Source of the DNA: DSWT01 sp036845725
GTDB taxonomy: Bacteria > Chloroflexota > Anaerolineae > B4-G1 > SLSP01
Assembly (NCBI GenBank): GCA_036845725.1
Contig: DAIUDK010000157.1
Coordinates: 1-10,459, forward strand
DNA length: 10,459 nt
Direction: 5' to 3'
Below the pieces are notes generated by a model, which saw nothing but the letters and a program-made list of their open reading frames with translations, had not been told where the DNA came from and ran no database searches. The translations under genes and the position numbers were made by a program. This document shows positions 1 to 6,426 of this stretch, one piece after another. How positions within the stretch are numbered: position 1 is the first letter of the stretch; each line of letters starts with the position of its first letter.

Positions 1-368
1 CAATCATCGAAGCCGAACTTGTTGGCGGCATCGATGAGGCTGTGGGCGCACGCACTGATCAACAAACCCGGCAGACCACCCACGAGCAACCCTGGCCAGC
101 CCCCGGCGATCAAGCCGTGGTAGACCAGGATACGCCATTCGTGACGCGCCTTGCCGATCACGGTTATGTTGCTCTGCGCCGTGAAGTCACAGAACAGGTG
201 CAGTGCCACAGCCCAGGCCAACGGGTGACGCACGCCGCTCAACCAACACAGCAGCGGTAACACTGCGCCAACGAGCTTGCCCCACTGCCACCAGTGCCAG
301 TGTGACAAACGCGGAAAGCGCCACCAGGAAACAACGGATACCTTGGGGAAACGGGTGATGACAGACAT
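1..368 (-). CDS. DUF3307-like integral membrane protein (partial, C-terminus off the window)
   Basis: An open frame of 122 codons runs leftward from ATG 366-368 to the window edge with no stop. AAGGAG lies at 374-379 with a 5-nt gap to the ATG, which supports this start. The N-terminus is rich in Trp, His and Arg. Hydrophobic segments follow at about residues 31-45, 49-62 and 80-107. The motif HLFCDFTAQ (57-65) and the later AHSLID (108-113) match the membrane His/Asp pattern I associate with DUF3307, a family of unknown function common in phages and mobile elements. Function is unknown; an inner-membrane location is inferred from hydrophobicity. It follows the 110-aa gene across a 119-bp gap holding an inverted repeat, so it may be transcribed separately or controlled by that repeat. 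The family assignment is from memory of the pattern, without a profile search. Confidence 0.72.
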   Translation of the reverse strand, partial: MSVITRFPKVSVVSWWRFPRLSHWHWWQWGKLVGAVLPLLCWLSGVRHPLAWAVALHLFCDFTAQSNITVIGKARHEWRILVYHGLIAGGWPGLLVGGLPGLLISACAHSLIDAANKFGFDD

Positions 369-398
369 TTTCTCTCCTTGCGGGTCTTGGAATTTTGT

Positions 399-457
399 GC
401 AAGGAGACGTAGCGCCGGAACTTCCCCTGGGATGCAGGGAGGGCTACGTCTCCCTGC
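399..457 (-). repeat. Imperfect inverted repeat upstream of the DUF3307-like gene
   Basis: Arms 399-413 (GCAAGGAGACGTAGC) and 443-457 match at 14 of 15 positions and enclose a 29-nt loop. The inner 11 bp (403-413 and 443-453) are perfect. The repeat ends about 19 nt upstream of the SD of the minus-strand gene at 368. No U-run follows on the minus strand, so a classical terminator is unlikely. A regulatory leader hairpin, an operator or a dispersed palindromic repeat are all possible. It resembles the element at 1544-1595 in arm length and in starting with GCA and GGAG. Confidence 0.7.
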
Positions 458-487
458 GGGGAAAACACAATGCTAATCAGGTATTAC

Positions 488-820
488 TCAGTAATCATCA
501 CAAGTCTGCAATTGCGCCCGTTGCTCGCGGTAGATGCGGAAGCGCAACTGGCGTTCCAGCGTTGCGGCCATTGCCGACATCGTGTCAGCCACGGCCTCAG
601 CAATGAGGCGTTCCAGGACACCAGCCGGTAAGTGGCACTGCCGTAACCGGTCAGCCAACAGGTCTTCCCATTGGGTAGGCACAGTGGTCGGCGGTGTCGG
701 CGTCTCTGGAACAGCGGGGCCGTCCAGACAGGCTTCCACGGCGGTCAGTACATCGTCGTTTGACACCGTAGTGAACTGGCGAGTGCGCCAGGCGTCGGGC
801 AAAGCCACACCGGCGCTCAT
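488..820 (-). CDS. Hypothetical protein, 110 aa, coupled to the RadC-like gene
   Basis: The ATG (818-820) overlaps the stop of the RadC-like gene (817-819) as ATGA, indicating translational coupling. I do not recognise the family. The N-terminal part (1-35) looks folded. A Pro/Thr-rich linker follows at about 38-50. The C-terminal half (52-103) should be helical, with alternating Leu, Ala, Arg and Glu, and may form an amphipathic or coiled helix. There is no signal peptide or membrane segment, so a cytoplasmic protein is expected. The coupling suggests equimolar production with the JAMM protein and possibly a shared role, but no function can be assigned. Confidence 0.75.
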   Translation of the reverse strand: MSAGVALPDAWRTRQFTTVSNDDVLTAVEACLDGPAVPETPTPPTTVPTQWEDLLADRLRQCHLPAGVLERLIAEAVADTMSAMAATLERQLRFRIYREQRAQLQTCDDY

Positions 821-1506
821 TGCACTGCCCCCGGCGGCGCTTCCCAGAGTTCACCACTGTTCTGGCGTAGGCTTATCCAGCGGTTACGCCCGATGATCAC
901 ATGATCCACCACGTCTATCTCCACCAGCTTCCCCGCCTGGATCAGGCTGAGCGTGATACTACGGTCTTCCGGGGAAGGTCGTGGGTCGCCCGACGGGTGG
1001 TTATGCCCGACCAGCACTGCACCCGCGTTGCGCCGTACCGCACCGCGGAAGATTTCGGCGGGGCGGATGTGCGTGGTGTTGAGCGTGCCGCGGTACAGAA
1101 TCTCCTGATCCTGCACGCGGTTGCGGATGTCCAGATACAGCACGGCGAAGCACTCCTGTTCGGCGTGGCCGATGAGGGCCATCAAGATGTCGGCGGCGTC
1201 GCTCGGACTGCTGATCTGTCGCCGGTCGTTGTCTTGCCCGTGGGCAAAACGCCGTCCTAGCTCCAGTGCCGCCCGAATCCGCGCTGCGGTTGCTGTCCCG
1301 ATGCCGGGGATGCTGAGTAGTTCATCGGTCAACGCCTGGGGCAGCGTGTCCCCAAAGCGTTGCACCACGGCTTGCGCGATGTCGAGTTGGTCGGGGCCGC
1401 CGATGAGGAGCGCCAGGAGTTCGACCTGGCTGACCCCACCGCTGCCGACGTAGCTCAAGCGCGCCGCCGGGCGTTCGTGTAAGGGCAAAGTGTGCAAAGT
1501 TCCCAT
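817..1506 (-). CDS. radC: RadC-family JAB/JAMM-domain protein
   Basis: At 229 aa this has the usual RadC (UPF0758) length. The N-terminal half has a helix-hairpin-helix-like segment around LLSIPGIGTATAARIRAALELG (split about 63-84). The C-terminal JAB1/MPN-type metalloprotease fold carries the JAMM signature: Glu118 in QECF, then HNHPSGD at 168-174 with His168, His170, Ser172 and Asp174, followed by PSPED. All metal-site residues are present, so it may bind zinc. RadC proteins were once linked to DNA repair, but that role is not supported and their biochemical function is unsettled; many sit on mobile elements. AGGAGG at 1514-1519 with a 7-nt gap fixes the start. The gene overlaps the 110-aa gene by 4 nt and is preceded by a strong inverted repeat. 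Confidence 0.93.
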   Translation of the reverse strand: MGTLHTLPLHERPAARLSYVGSGGVSQVELLALLIGGPDQLDIAQAVVQRFGDTLPQALTDELLSIPGIGTATAARIRAALELGRRFAHGQDNDRRQISSPSDAADILMALIGHAEQECFAVLYLDIRNRVQDQEILYRGTLNTTHIRPAEIFRGAVRRNAGAVLVGHNHPSGDPRPSPEDRSITLSLIQAGKLVEIDVVDHVIIGRNRWISLRQNSGELWEAPPGAVQ

Positions 1507-1543
1507 TTCAGTTCCTCCTGCATAGTCTTGGTTTTGAGATGTC

Positions 1544-1595
1544 GCAGGAGTTTCTGCCCACGTGCTCCCGTTGCAGGAGCGGCAGAAACTCCTGC
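1544..1595 (-). repeat. Perfect 15-bp inverted repeat with nested inner stem, upstream of radC
   Basis: GCAGGAGTTTCTGCC at 1544-1558 is exactly complementary to 1581-1595. Inside the 22-nt loop, GCTCC (1564-1568) pairs with GGAGC (1576-1580), giving a nested hairpin. It ends 24 nt upstream of the radC SD on the minus strand, in a 119-bp gap. The left flank on the minus strand has no T-run, so a terminator for the upstream gene is not obvious. A structured 5' leader, a protein-binding palindrome or a dispersed repeat are the options. Confidence 0.8.
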
Positions 1596-1625
1596 AAGGG
1601 TGATACTCAATGCTTCACATTATGA

Positions 1626-2114
1626 TCAACGGTCTGCCGCGATCTCGGCCAGCAGCGCGTCGCACTCCGCTCGCCAGCGGGTGATGCGGCGTTCTTGCGC
1701 GGGCCGGTCGTGGCGGCTCAAGGTCGGCAGCACCCGTTCGGCGCTGGTGATCCAGTGGCCCAACAGGCGTGCCTTGGCCTTTCGTGAAAAGTACGGCACT
1801 TGGGCCGCGCCAAAGCTACGGAAGTAGCCCAGCGGATAACGCTCCGGCGGTTCGCCAGGAAACACCGGGCCTAGCCGCGCGCCAGTCCAATGGTCGATGA
1901 CCGGCACGGGCGTTCCTGATTTCCAGCCATAACCGTGTGCGTTCACCTGCGGCCATTCGGCCTGGCATTGCGGACAGCGCACGTGCGACGGCCCGCCGCC
2001 CCAGCCAGGTGGCAAGGGTGTGGCGAAGTCGTCGGCAAAAAGCTGCGGATACACTCTTCCACAGACGTCACATTGGATGTACAGGCGGTCATTGTAAGTC
2101 AGGCGGTAGGGCAT
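1626..2114 (-). CDS. Zinc-ribbon protein of unknown function, 162 aa
   Basis: The start is taken as ATG 2112-2114 (MPYRLTYND), preceded by GGAGG with a 7-nt gap. The frame stays open further upstream, but that would lie deep inside the previous gene. It overlaps the preceding gene by 16 nt. Two CxxC pairs, CDVC (15-18) and CPQC (47-50), form a probable zinc ribbon. The middle is rich in Gly, Pro and Trp. The C-terminal 50 residues are basic and helical, which would suit nucleic-acid binding. I do not recognise the family. The element carries a second, smaller zinc-ribbon gene nearby (2580-2816). The protein is probably cytoplasmic. Confidence 0.78.
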   Translation of the reverse strand: MPYRLTYNDRLYIQCDVCGRVYPQLFADDFATPLPPGWGGGPSHVRCPQCQAEWPQVNAHGYGWKSGTPVPVIDHWTGARLGPVFPGEPPERYPLGYFRSFGAAQVPYFSRKAKARLLGHWITSAERVLPTLSRHDRPAQERRITRWRAECDALLAEIAADR

Positions 2115-2566
2115 AGTGCATCCTCCGCTTCCGGCGTGGCGGCTTCGACCGACCAGGTCTCCCCGGTCTTGCGCCAACGCGCACACTCGAACGTGCCCCG
2201 CAAGACAGTGTAATCCTTGGGGAGCGCGTACATTGCCGGCCACACGGTGTAGCCGCGCGCTTCCAGATGCTCGTGCACCAGGGCACGCCAGGTCGCCACC
2301 TGGTCGGCAATGAACTTCCCCGCCGCCGTCCAGGGCTGTTGCCCTTGCGGGTCGAGGTCGATCCGCACGGTGTCGGCCAGGATGACCAGTTCGTGGTAGG
2401 CGTTGAACCCGGCTAACGTCAGGGTGTAGACGCGGCTGAACAAGGGACTCTGCCCTTGTGTCTGGTGCGACAACAGCATCCGCACCGGACGATCAGGTGA
2501 CACTTCGCGGGCAAAGTCGTGCAAGGTTTCGACGTAGACAAGACTCACAAAGGTGTTCAGGTTCAT
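2099..2566 (-). CDS. Hypothetical protein, 155 aa
   Basis: The start is ATG 2564-2566 (MNLNTFVSL), with AAAGGA upstream. An earlier in-frame ATG at 2593 would run into the preceding gene and is less likely. The gap to the preceding zinc-ribbon gene is only 13 nt, and its 3' end overlaps the next gene by 16 nt, so the three small genes form one coupled unit. The sequence looks like a compact alpha/beta domain, with strand-like segments such as SRVYTLTLAG and ELVILADTVRIDL and a Trp-rich C-terminal third. I see no catalytic motif, signal peptide or membrane segment and do not recognise the family. The C-terminal tail is acidic. Confidence 0.75.
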   Translation of the reverse strand: MNLNTFVSLVYVETLHDFAREVSPDRPVRMLLSHQTQGQSPLFSRVYTLTLAGFNAYHELVILADTVRIDLDPQGQQPWTAAGKFIADQVATWRALVHEHLEARGYTVWPAMYALPKDYTVLRGTFECARWRKTGETWSVEAATPEAEDALCPTA

Positions 2567-2579
2567 TTCAGGATTCCTT

Positions 2580-2816
2580 TCAATGCAATGCACTCAAGGG
2601 GGTCAAGTGCGCGGGCTGTGCTTTGTCGGCCAGCCGTTGCCGCGCGCGGGGGCGGTAGTAGTGCCCACAATGCGGACAGCGCGCACCCATCGTGTCCAAT
2701 CCCGGTTGCGCCGGGTCAGACAGGGTGATGACGCTGCGTCCGTTGACACAATGCGTTAAGAGTAGTACAGGTCGTTGACATTTCCGGCACGCAAGCGTGC
2801 CCATTTGCAGTTCCAT
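2580..2816 (-). CDS. Small zinc-ribbon protein, 78 aa
   Basis: The start is ATG 2814-2816 (MELQMGTLACRKC), because AAGGAG sits at 2823-2828 with a 6-nt gap. A longer in-frame reading to 2978 would overlap the primase gene heavily and is rejected. Cys pairs at CRKC (about 10-13) and CPHC (about 48-51) make a two-knuckle zinc ribbon, followed by a basic YYRPRARQR stretch that could touch nucleic acid. No family is recognised. It follows the primase by 34 nt and precedes the 155-aa gene by 13 nt, so it is probably co-transcribed with the replication gene. A 7-bp tandem repeat lies directly upstream of its SD. Confidence 0.76.
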   Translation of the reverse strand: MELQMGTLACRKCQRPVLLLTHCVNGRSVITLSDPAQPGLDTMGARCPHCGHYYRPRARQRLADKAQPAHLTPLSALH

Positions 2817-2828
2817 TGGATACTCCTT

Positions 2829-2863
2829 GCTGATCGCTGACGCCTGATAGCTAACCGCTATTC
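2829..2863. repeat. Heptamer tandem repeat (about 5 degenerate units, GCTGATC-like)
   Basis: Five units of 7 bp follow one another: GCTGATC, GCTGACG, CCTGATA, GCTAACC, GCTATTC. The array begins right next to the SD of the 78-aa zinc-ribbon gene and runs through the stop codon of the primase gene (2851-2853) into its last codons. It is one of three different heptamer arrays in this block. Confidence 0.6.
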
Positions 2864-3777
2864 CCATAGCCCAACCGTCGCAGCGCAGAGGCCGCCGCGT
2901 GGTAGTCTCCCCCGTGTTCCAACAACGCAAACACGGCGAAGGGGCTGTAGGCCCGCGCGGGGTCGAACGGTGGGGCATTGCTGGTGAAGACGTAGAAGCA
3001 GCGCGAGTCGCGGTAGTTGTAGGTGGCGGAGTGCCCTAGCCGCTTTCCCGGTCGTCGCCAGTACGTGGCCTCGTGGACGTGGCGCACACAGCGCCAGCCG
3101 TGGCGTTGCAGGATGCCTACCACATCCCCGCGCCGGTTGTAGTCATCGCCGGGCCGGTGGGCCTGTGTTGCATAGCGCCAGGGCGTCATCGCCGTACGCG
3201 GGGTACAGGTCAATGGCACGCGAGAAAACTGCCGCGCGGTGTCGAGCAACGCTGCACGTTCCTCGCAGCTCAGAAACGGGATCGCGGTCAGGTCGCCCTG
3301 CAGCACGGTGTAGCCCGCGCTCGGCGGGGCCAGCACATAGCCGCCCGCGCCGCGCGTCTCGATGAGCGTGAACTTGCCGCCCGGTTTGGCCGGGTCGACC
3401 GCCAGTTTCTGATTGCCGCTGATGGCCGCGTCACAACGGTAGTACACGTGGTAGCCGCCGCTTTGCGTCTGCACCACGGGCAGCCGCGCGAGCAACGTTG
3501 CGTCGTACTGCGTCAGCGCCGTCGCCCATTGCGCGAACAACGCCGGCGCGTCGAAGTCGATCACTTCCAGGTCGCCGCTGATGCCGCCGGTGATCACGGC
3601 GAGGGCGTCGGCTTGCGTCCAGGGACCGAACCAGCGCCACACCTCGATAGGCGTGGGCGGGTGTTCCTGGTACGGCTTCCAGCGCCGCAGACGCGGTTGC
3701 TTGCGCCGCCGGTCACAGGGAATCACAGAAAGGCCCGCGCGGGTGTAAGCCAACGCGGATGACAACAATGGGTTCAT
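2851..3777 (-). CDS. AEP-family bifunctional primase/polymerase (Prim-Pol) N-terminal type, without helicase
   Basis: This 308-aa protein has the Prim-Pol layout of plasmid and phage primases. IDFD (73-76) supplies the paired metal-binding Asp74 and Asp76. SGGYH (106-110) with VYYR is the second motif. ETRGAGGYVLAPPS (140-153) is the third region. Such proteins make primers and extend them at a replication origin. The C-terminal part has the YSPFAVFALLEHGGDYHAAASALRRLGYG-type segment (split about 277-304) that usually links primase to a RepA/DnaB- or D5-type helicase, but the protein stops there, so no helicase is fused. Start: AAGGAGG at 3786-3792 with a 7-nt gap. It sits with RNase III and zinc-ribbon genes, suggesting a replication module of a mobile element. 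Confidence 0.9.
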   Translation of the reverse strand: MNPLLSSALAYTRAGLSVIPCDRRRKQPRLRRWKPYQEHPPTPIEVWRWFGPWTQADALAVITGGISGDLEVIDFDAPALFAQWATALTQYDATLLARLPVVQTQSGGYHVYYRCDAAISGNQKLAVDPAKPGGKFTLIETRGAGGYVLAPPSAGYTVLQGDLTAIPFLSCEERAALLDTARQFSRVPLTCTPRTAMTPWRYATQAHRPGDDYNRRGDVVGILQRHGWRCVRHVHEATYWRRPGKRLGHSATYNYRDSRCFYVFTSNAPPFDPARAYSPFAVFALLEHGGDYHAAASALRRLGYGNSG

Positions 3778-3798
3778 CGGGTTTACCTCCTTGGGGAT

Positions 3799-3826
3799 GA
3801 GTTATGAGTTGCGAGTTGCGAGTTAC
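3799..3826. repeat. Heptamer tandem repeat, four units (GAGTTGC-like)
   Basis: GAGTTAT, GAGTTGC, GAGTTGC and GAGTTAC follow without gaps in the 86-bp space before the primase gene, starting 6 nt upstream of its SD. The rest of the gap (3827-3863) has only a weak CCCG/CGGG stem near 3841-3855. Confidence 0.75.
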
Positions 3827-3863
3827 AGATTTGGGCGTTTCCCGTTCCTCGCGGGGTGCAAGG

Positions 3864-4394
3864 TCAGGGCAGGCTAGGATGTAGCGCAAGTTCCGGGGCC
3901 GGCACGCGGTAGAAGCCGGGGTTGCGGTGGATCACCGTGTCGGCCAGTGGTGTCACCAACGGACGGAGCACGGTCTGCACCGTCGTCAGATCGGCGTTAC
4001 CGCCATTGAGGGCCGTATCCACGAACACCGCGCCCAGCACCGCCTCGAAGACGTCGCTGAGCACGGATGTACGCTGGCGCAAGCCGCGACTGTCGGCGCG
4101 CAAGCTCAGGCGCACGGCCCAGGGGAGTTCCAGTTGCCGGGCGAAGCGCGCCAGGCTTTCAGCGCGCACCAACTCGGCGCGCAAGATGCTCATCTGGCCC
4201 GGCCCGAAGTACGGGAAGTCGCGGTAGAGCCAGTAGGTCACCGCCAGTTCCAGCACCGCGTCACCCAGGTGTTCCAGGCGTTCGTAGTTCTGCACGCTGG
4301 CGGAACTGTGGGTCAAGGCCAGACGGAGTAAATCAGGGTTGACGAAGTGGTAGCCCAACCGTTGTTGGAGTTCGCGGGTGAGCGTAGCGTTCAC
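3864..4394 (-). CDS. Ribonuclease III catalytic domain protein lacking a dsRNA-binding domain
   Basis: The 176-aa product starts at GTG 4392-4394, six nt after GGAGG at 4401-4405, and overlaps the previous stop as GTGA. The RNase III signature is clear: ERLEHLGDAVLELAV from 38, with Glu38, Glu41 and Asp45, then SVLSDVFEAVLGAVF with Asp114 and Glu117. All acidic residues fall at the same numbers as in the E. coli enzyme, so an active dsRNA endonuclease is likely. E. coli RNase III is about 226 aa and ends with a dsRNA-binding domain. Here the chain ends about 58 residues after Glu117 with a Pro-rich tail and no such domain. It may process element-encoded RNA or need a partner for binding. It is coupled to the 145-aa unknown gene. 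Confidence 0.9.
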   Translation of the reverse strand: MNATLTRELQQRLGYHFVNPDLLRLALTHSSASVQNYERLEHLGDAVLELAVTYWLYRDFPYFGPGQMSILRAELVRAESLARFARQLELPWAVRLSLRADSRGLRQRTSVLSDVFEAVLGAVFVDTALNGGNADLTTVQTVLRPLVTPLADTVIHRNPGFYRVPAPELALHPSLP

Positions 4395-4828
4395 AACACA
4401 CCTCCGGCGGCGAACCAGGGTTCTCCCTCTAGCCAACGATGGAGCACATCCGTCTCCGGCGCGTCCAGGGTGGCTTTCACAGTCTGCCACAGGTCTGCGC
4501 CGGTCTCAAAGTCGGCCAGCGTCCAGAAAGCCAGCGTCTCCCAAGCGGCAAAGCGCCCCGGCATCCACAGGGTTACGGTGGGCGCGGTGTTGGGAAACGT
4601 CAGGCAATAGGACGTGGCGTCATACGACAACGTGAAGTCCAGCCACACCGCGCGCGGCGGCGTGGGGGTCATTGTGCCCCGTAGCTGTGTCACCGTGGGA
4701 TCAGCGCGTAGCGCAGTGCCGGTCTGTTGGATCAGCCGGGCGCGACGCTGCTGTTGTTCCGGGGTGAAGACAACGGGGTGAAGCGGTGCTGCCAAGGCTG
4801 GCAGCTTCAGGACAGGGGTAAAACTCAT
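4391..4828 (-). CDS. Hypothetical protein, 145 aa, coupled to RNase III
   Basis: AGGAGG at 4835-4840, six nt before ATG 4826-4828, gives a strong start. The stop overlaps the RNase III start by 4 nt, so the two are probably made together. The N-terminus is Pro-rich, followed by a Gln/Arg-rich helix (about 24-45) and then a beta-rich region with DFTLSYDATSYCLTF and TVTLWMP. The C-terminal third is rich in Trp and acidic residues. I recognise no family and see no membrane segment. Because the RNase III lacks an RNA-binding domain, this partner is a reasonable candidate to bind or guide it, but that is inference from gene order only. A strong hairpin lies in its leader. Confidence 0.75.
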   Translation of the reverse strand: MSFTPVLKLPALAAPLHPVVFTPEQQQRRARLIQQTGTALRADPTVTQLRGTMTPTPPRAVWLDFTLSYDATSYCLTFPNTAPTVTLWMPGRFAAWETLAFWTLADFETGADLWQTVKATLDAPETDVLHRWLEGEPWFAAGGVL

Positions 4829-4866
4829 TGTATACCTCCTCGTAGGTGACGAGAAGGCCGGCGTCT

Positions 4867-4900
4867 CCTGTCAGGGAGGCGCAGCGGCCTCCTCGACAGG
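4867..4900 (-). promoter_or_regulatory. Two-tier inverted repeat in the leader of the 145-aa/RNase III pair
   Basis: Outer arms CCTGTC (4867-4872) and GACAGG (4895-4900) and inner arms GGAGGC (4875-4880) and GCCTCC (4887-4892) are perfect, separated by symmetric 2-nt steps and closed by a 6-nt loop. It lies 26 nt upstream of the SD. It could be an RNA leader hairpin, possibly an RNase III target for self-control as known for E. coli rnc, or an operator. The function is inferred. Confidence 0.6.
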
Positions 4901-4913
4901 TTAGGAATGGAGA

Positions 4914-4944
4914 AAAGCGCCTGGGAGGAATCCACAGGCGCTTT
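4914..4944 (-). terminator. Probable Rho-independent terminator after the two-TM gene
   Basis: AAAGCGCCTG (4914-4923) and CAGGCGCTTT (4935-4944) form a 10-bp perfect stem with an 11-nt loop. On the minus strand the stem is followed by a short T-rich stretch (CTTTTCTCC). It sits about 20 nt after the stop of the gene at 4965-5456, where a terminator would be expected, and separates that pair from the RNase III pair. Confidence 0.6.
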
Positions 4945-4964
4945 CACGGATGTAGGACAGAAAC

Positions 4965-5456
4965 CTACTCCTCAGACAACGTGGGCGCGACGCGCTGCAT
5001 GGTCTTGAACCAGAGCACCTGTTTCAGTCCACCGGCCACGACCAGGGCGACCACGACCAGCAAGAGCAAGCCGGGGTGCGCACCGTGACGGGCCGTGAAG
5101 GGCAACAGGCGCGGCGCTTGGACATACAGCCACGTCAGACCAGGCACGATCAGCGCCAGCAAGAGCAGCAGCCGCCCCCACCTGGCTCGTCCAGTCGGCT
5201 TACGCCGGGGTGCGGAGCGCGGGTGGCGCGGCGTCGGCGACTGCGCTGGCCGGCGTTGTGGCCGCCAGTGCAAGTCCTCCGCCTGGCGCTGTACAGTCCC
5301 GGTTGGCGCGGCTTGCTGCACCGGTCGCCAATGCAGGTTCTCCGCTTCGCGGGGTTCCTGCGCCGGATGCACCTGGACCTGACGCGCCGAACCGTGCTGC
5401 GCGGGGTGACGGCGATAGACGCGACGTTGTTGAGCAACGACGTTATAGCTGTCCAT
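4965..5456 (-). CDS. Basic two-TM membrane protein with duplicated LHWRP motif
   Basis: The 163-aa protein starts at ATG 5454-5456, three nt after the stop of the 303-aa gene, whose last codons (AGGGGT) also serve as a weak SD. Residues 1-92 are very rich in Arg, Gln, Pro and His and contain two copies of a short motif, AENLHWRP (38-45) and AEDLHWRP (59-66). Two hydrophobic helices follow at about 94-111 and 128-146, joined by a short basic loop. The large number of positive charges suggests the long N-terminus stays in the cytoplasm. No family is recognised. The repeats could be ligand- or partner-binding linear motifs. It is probably co-transcribed with the 303-aa gene and followed by a terminator. 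Confidence 0.75.
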   Translation of the reverse strand: MDSYNVVAQQRRVYRRHPAQHGSARQVQVHPAQEPREAENLHWRPVQQAAPTGTVQRQAEDLHWRPQRRPAQSPTPRHPRSAPRRKPTGRARWGRLLLLLALIVPGLTWLYVQAPRLLPFTARHGAHPGLLLLVVVALVVAGGLKQVLWFKTMQRVAPTLSEE

Positions 5457-5459
5457 CGT

Positions 5460-6371
5460 TTACCCCTGGCGCTTCAGTTCGGCGAGCGACGTCTGCGCGG
5501 CGTCGGCGGTGATGCCGTCCAGCGCACTGTCAATGGCGTCCGGCGCGAAGCCTTTGCCGCGCATCAACGCCGTGAGCAGCCGTTTGGTGCTCTCCGTGGC
5601 CGGAACAGCGTCCACTCTGCCAGCCTTCGTCGGGGCGTCAGGCACAGCGCCTTCTTCCTCGACCGGTACATCGCCGTCAGCCAGTTCACCGTCACCGTTG
5701 GGACCCGGGTTGTGCTCCCAGGCCGCCGCCCATTGCTTGTACAGTTCCCACTCGGCCTCGATGAGGTCGGCCAGTTCGTCCCCGACGTAGTCCACGTCCG
5801 GGTCAAACTCGTTGGAACGTACAATGGGTGTGGCGCGGCTCTTCTGCTTGGTCCCGCGCAGCGCCGGTTCCCCGGCGTGCAGCAGCACCGCGAAGAAGGA
5901 ACTGGGGGCTTTGCCCTGCGTCGCCTTGTGCACGGCCTGCCGGTGTTCGCGCAACGCCTGCGTCAGGTCTTTCGACGCCATCCCCTTGACGGTCAGCATC
6001 ACCGGGCCGGCATACCCGTCGGCAGTTTCGACGTAGCCCAGGGCCTGCAGTTTCCCGCGCGCCCCGTCCACGAAGCCGCCGAGCCGGTTGCCGTCCTTGA
6101 CCCAGGCGAAGCGGGTCGCCAGCGGCACGAAGCGCAGCCAGTCGGTGAAGAACACCGCCTCACTTTCGCCGGTGCTGAAGATGAGCGTGTGTTCGACCGC
6201 GCCGTGCGGCGTGGCTTTGAGGAGTTCAGCCTGCTCCGCGCTCATCGCAAAGCCACCGGTGGCTTCGCGCGGTTCCAACGAACCGCCATCGTTCACGTAC
6301 TGGATGAACGGGTACTCGGACACCATTTCTTCTTGAAGAATCTGCGAGTTGTTACGATCTTGCCAAGACAT
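5460..6371 (-). CDS. Uncharacterised 303-aa protein, possibly DUF5895-like, first gene of the block
   Basis: GGGAGG at 6378-6383, six nt before ATG 6369-6371, sets the start. The N-terminus (MSWQDRNNSQ, then SEYPFIQYVNDGG) and the following Gly-rich alpha/beta region (about 35-165) resemble an uncharacterised bacterial/phage family I know as DUF5895; this is a memory match only. A basic patch (about 140-185) is followed by an acidic, Pro-rich linker (about 215-255) and a small helical C-terminal domain (260-303) shaped like a UBA-type or short helical bundle. An acidic linker with a terminal domain is reminiscent of single-strand-binding or scaffold proteins, but no OB-fold signature is visible. 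It has no signal peptide. Being first, it probably responds to the regulatory sites upstream. Confidence 0.8.
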   Translation of the reverse strand: MSWQDRNNSQILQEEMVSEYPFIQYVNDGGSLEPREATGGFAMSAEQAELLKATPHGAVEHTLIFSTGESEAVFFTDWLRFVPLATRFAWVKDGNRLGGFVDGARGKLQALGYVETADGYAGPVMLTVKGMASKDLTQALREHRQAVHKATQGKAPSSFFAVLLHAGEPALRGTKQKSRATPIVRSNEFDPDVDYVGDELADLIEAEWELYKQWAAAWEHNPGPNGDGELADGDVPVEEEGAVPDAPTKAGRVDAVPATESTKRLLTALMRGKGFAPDAIDSALDGITADAAQTSLAELKRQG

Positions 6372-6385
6372 TGCATACCTCCCAT

Positions 6386-6413
6386 TTGGATTTTAGATTG
6401 TTGATTTTGGATT
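6386..6413. repeat. Heptamer tandem repeat, four units (TTGGATT-like)
   Basis: TTGGATT, TTAGATT, GTTGATT and TTGGATT follow in exact 7-bp register. The array starts 2 nt upstream of the SD of the 303-aa gene. Confidence 0.75.
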
Positions 6414-6426
6414 GGATCACAACTGA

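Noticed and set aside
187..468. A 93-codon minus frame with a hydrophobic stretch
   Set aside because: The DUF3307-like frame from 368 has a proper SD, stays open to the edge and shows family-like motifs. This frame begins inside the inverted repeat and has no SD of its own.
3073..3762. A 229-codon plus-strand open frame
   Set aside because: It is antisense to the Prim-Pol gene, whose catalytic motifs are clear. The product is low in hydrophobic core and rich in Arg, Ala and His.
5076..6404. A 442-codon plus-strand open frame
   Set aside because: It lies opposite two genes with good SD sites and compact organisation. Its product is Arg/His/Val-rich without domain signs, as expected for the antisense of GC-rich genes.
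2829..6413. CRISPR-like repeats
   Set aside because: The repeats are contiguous 7-bp units without spacers and no cas gene is present.
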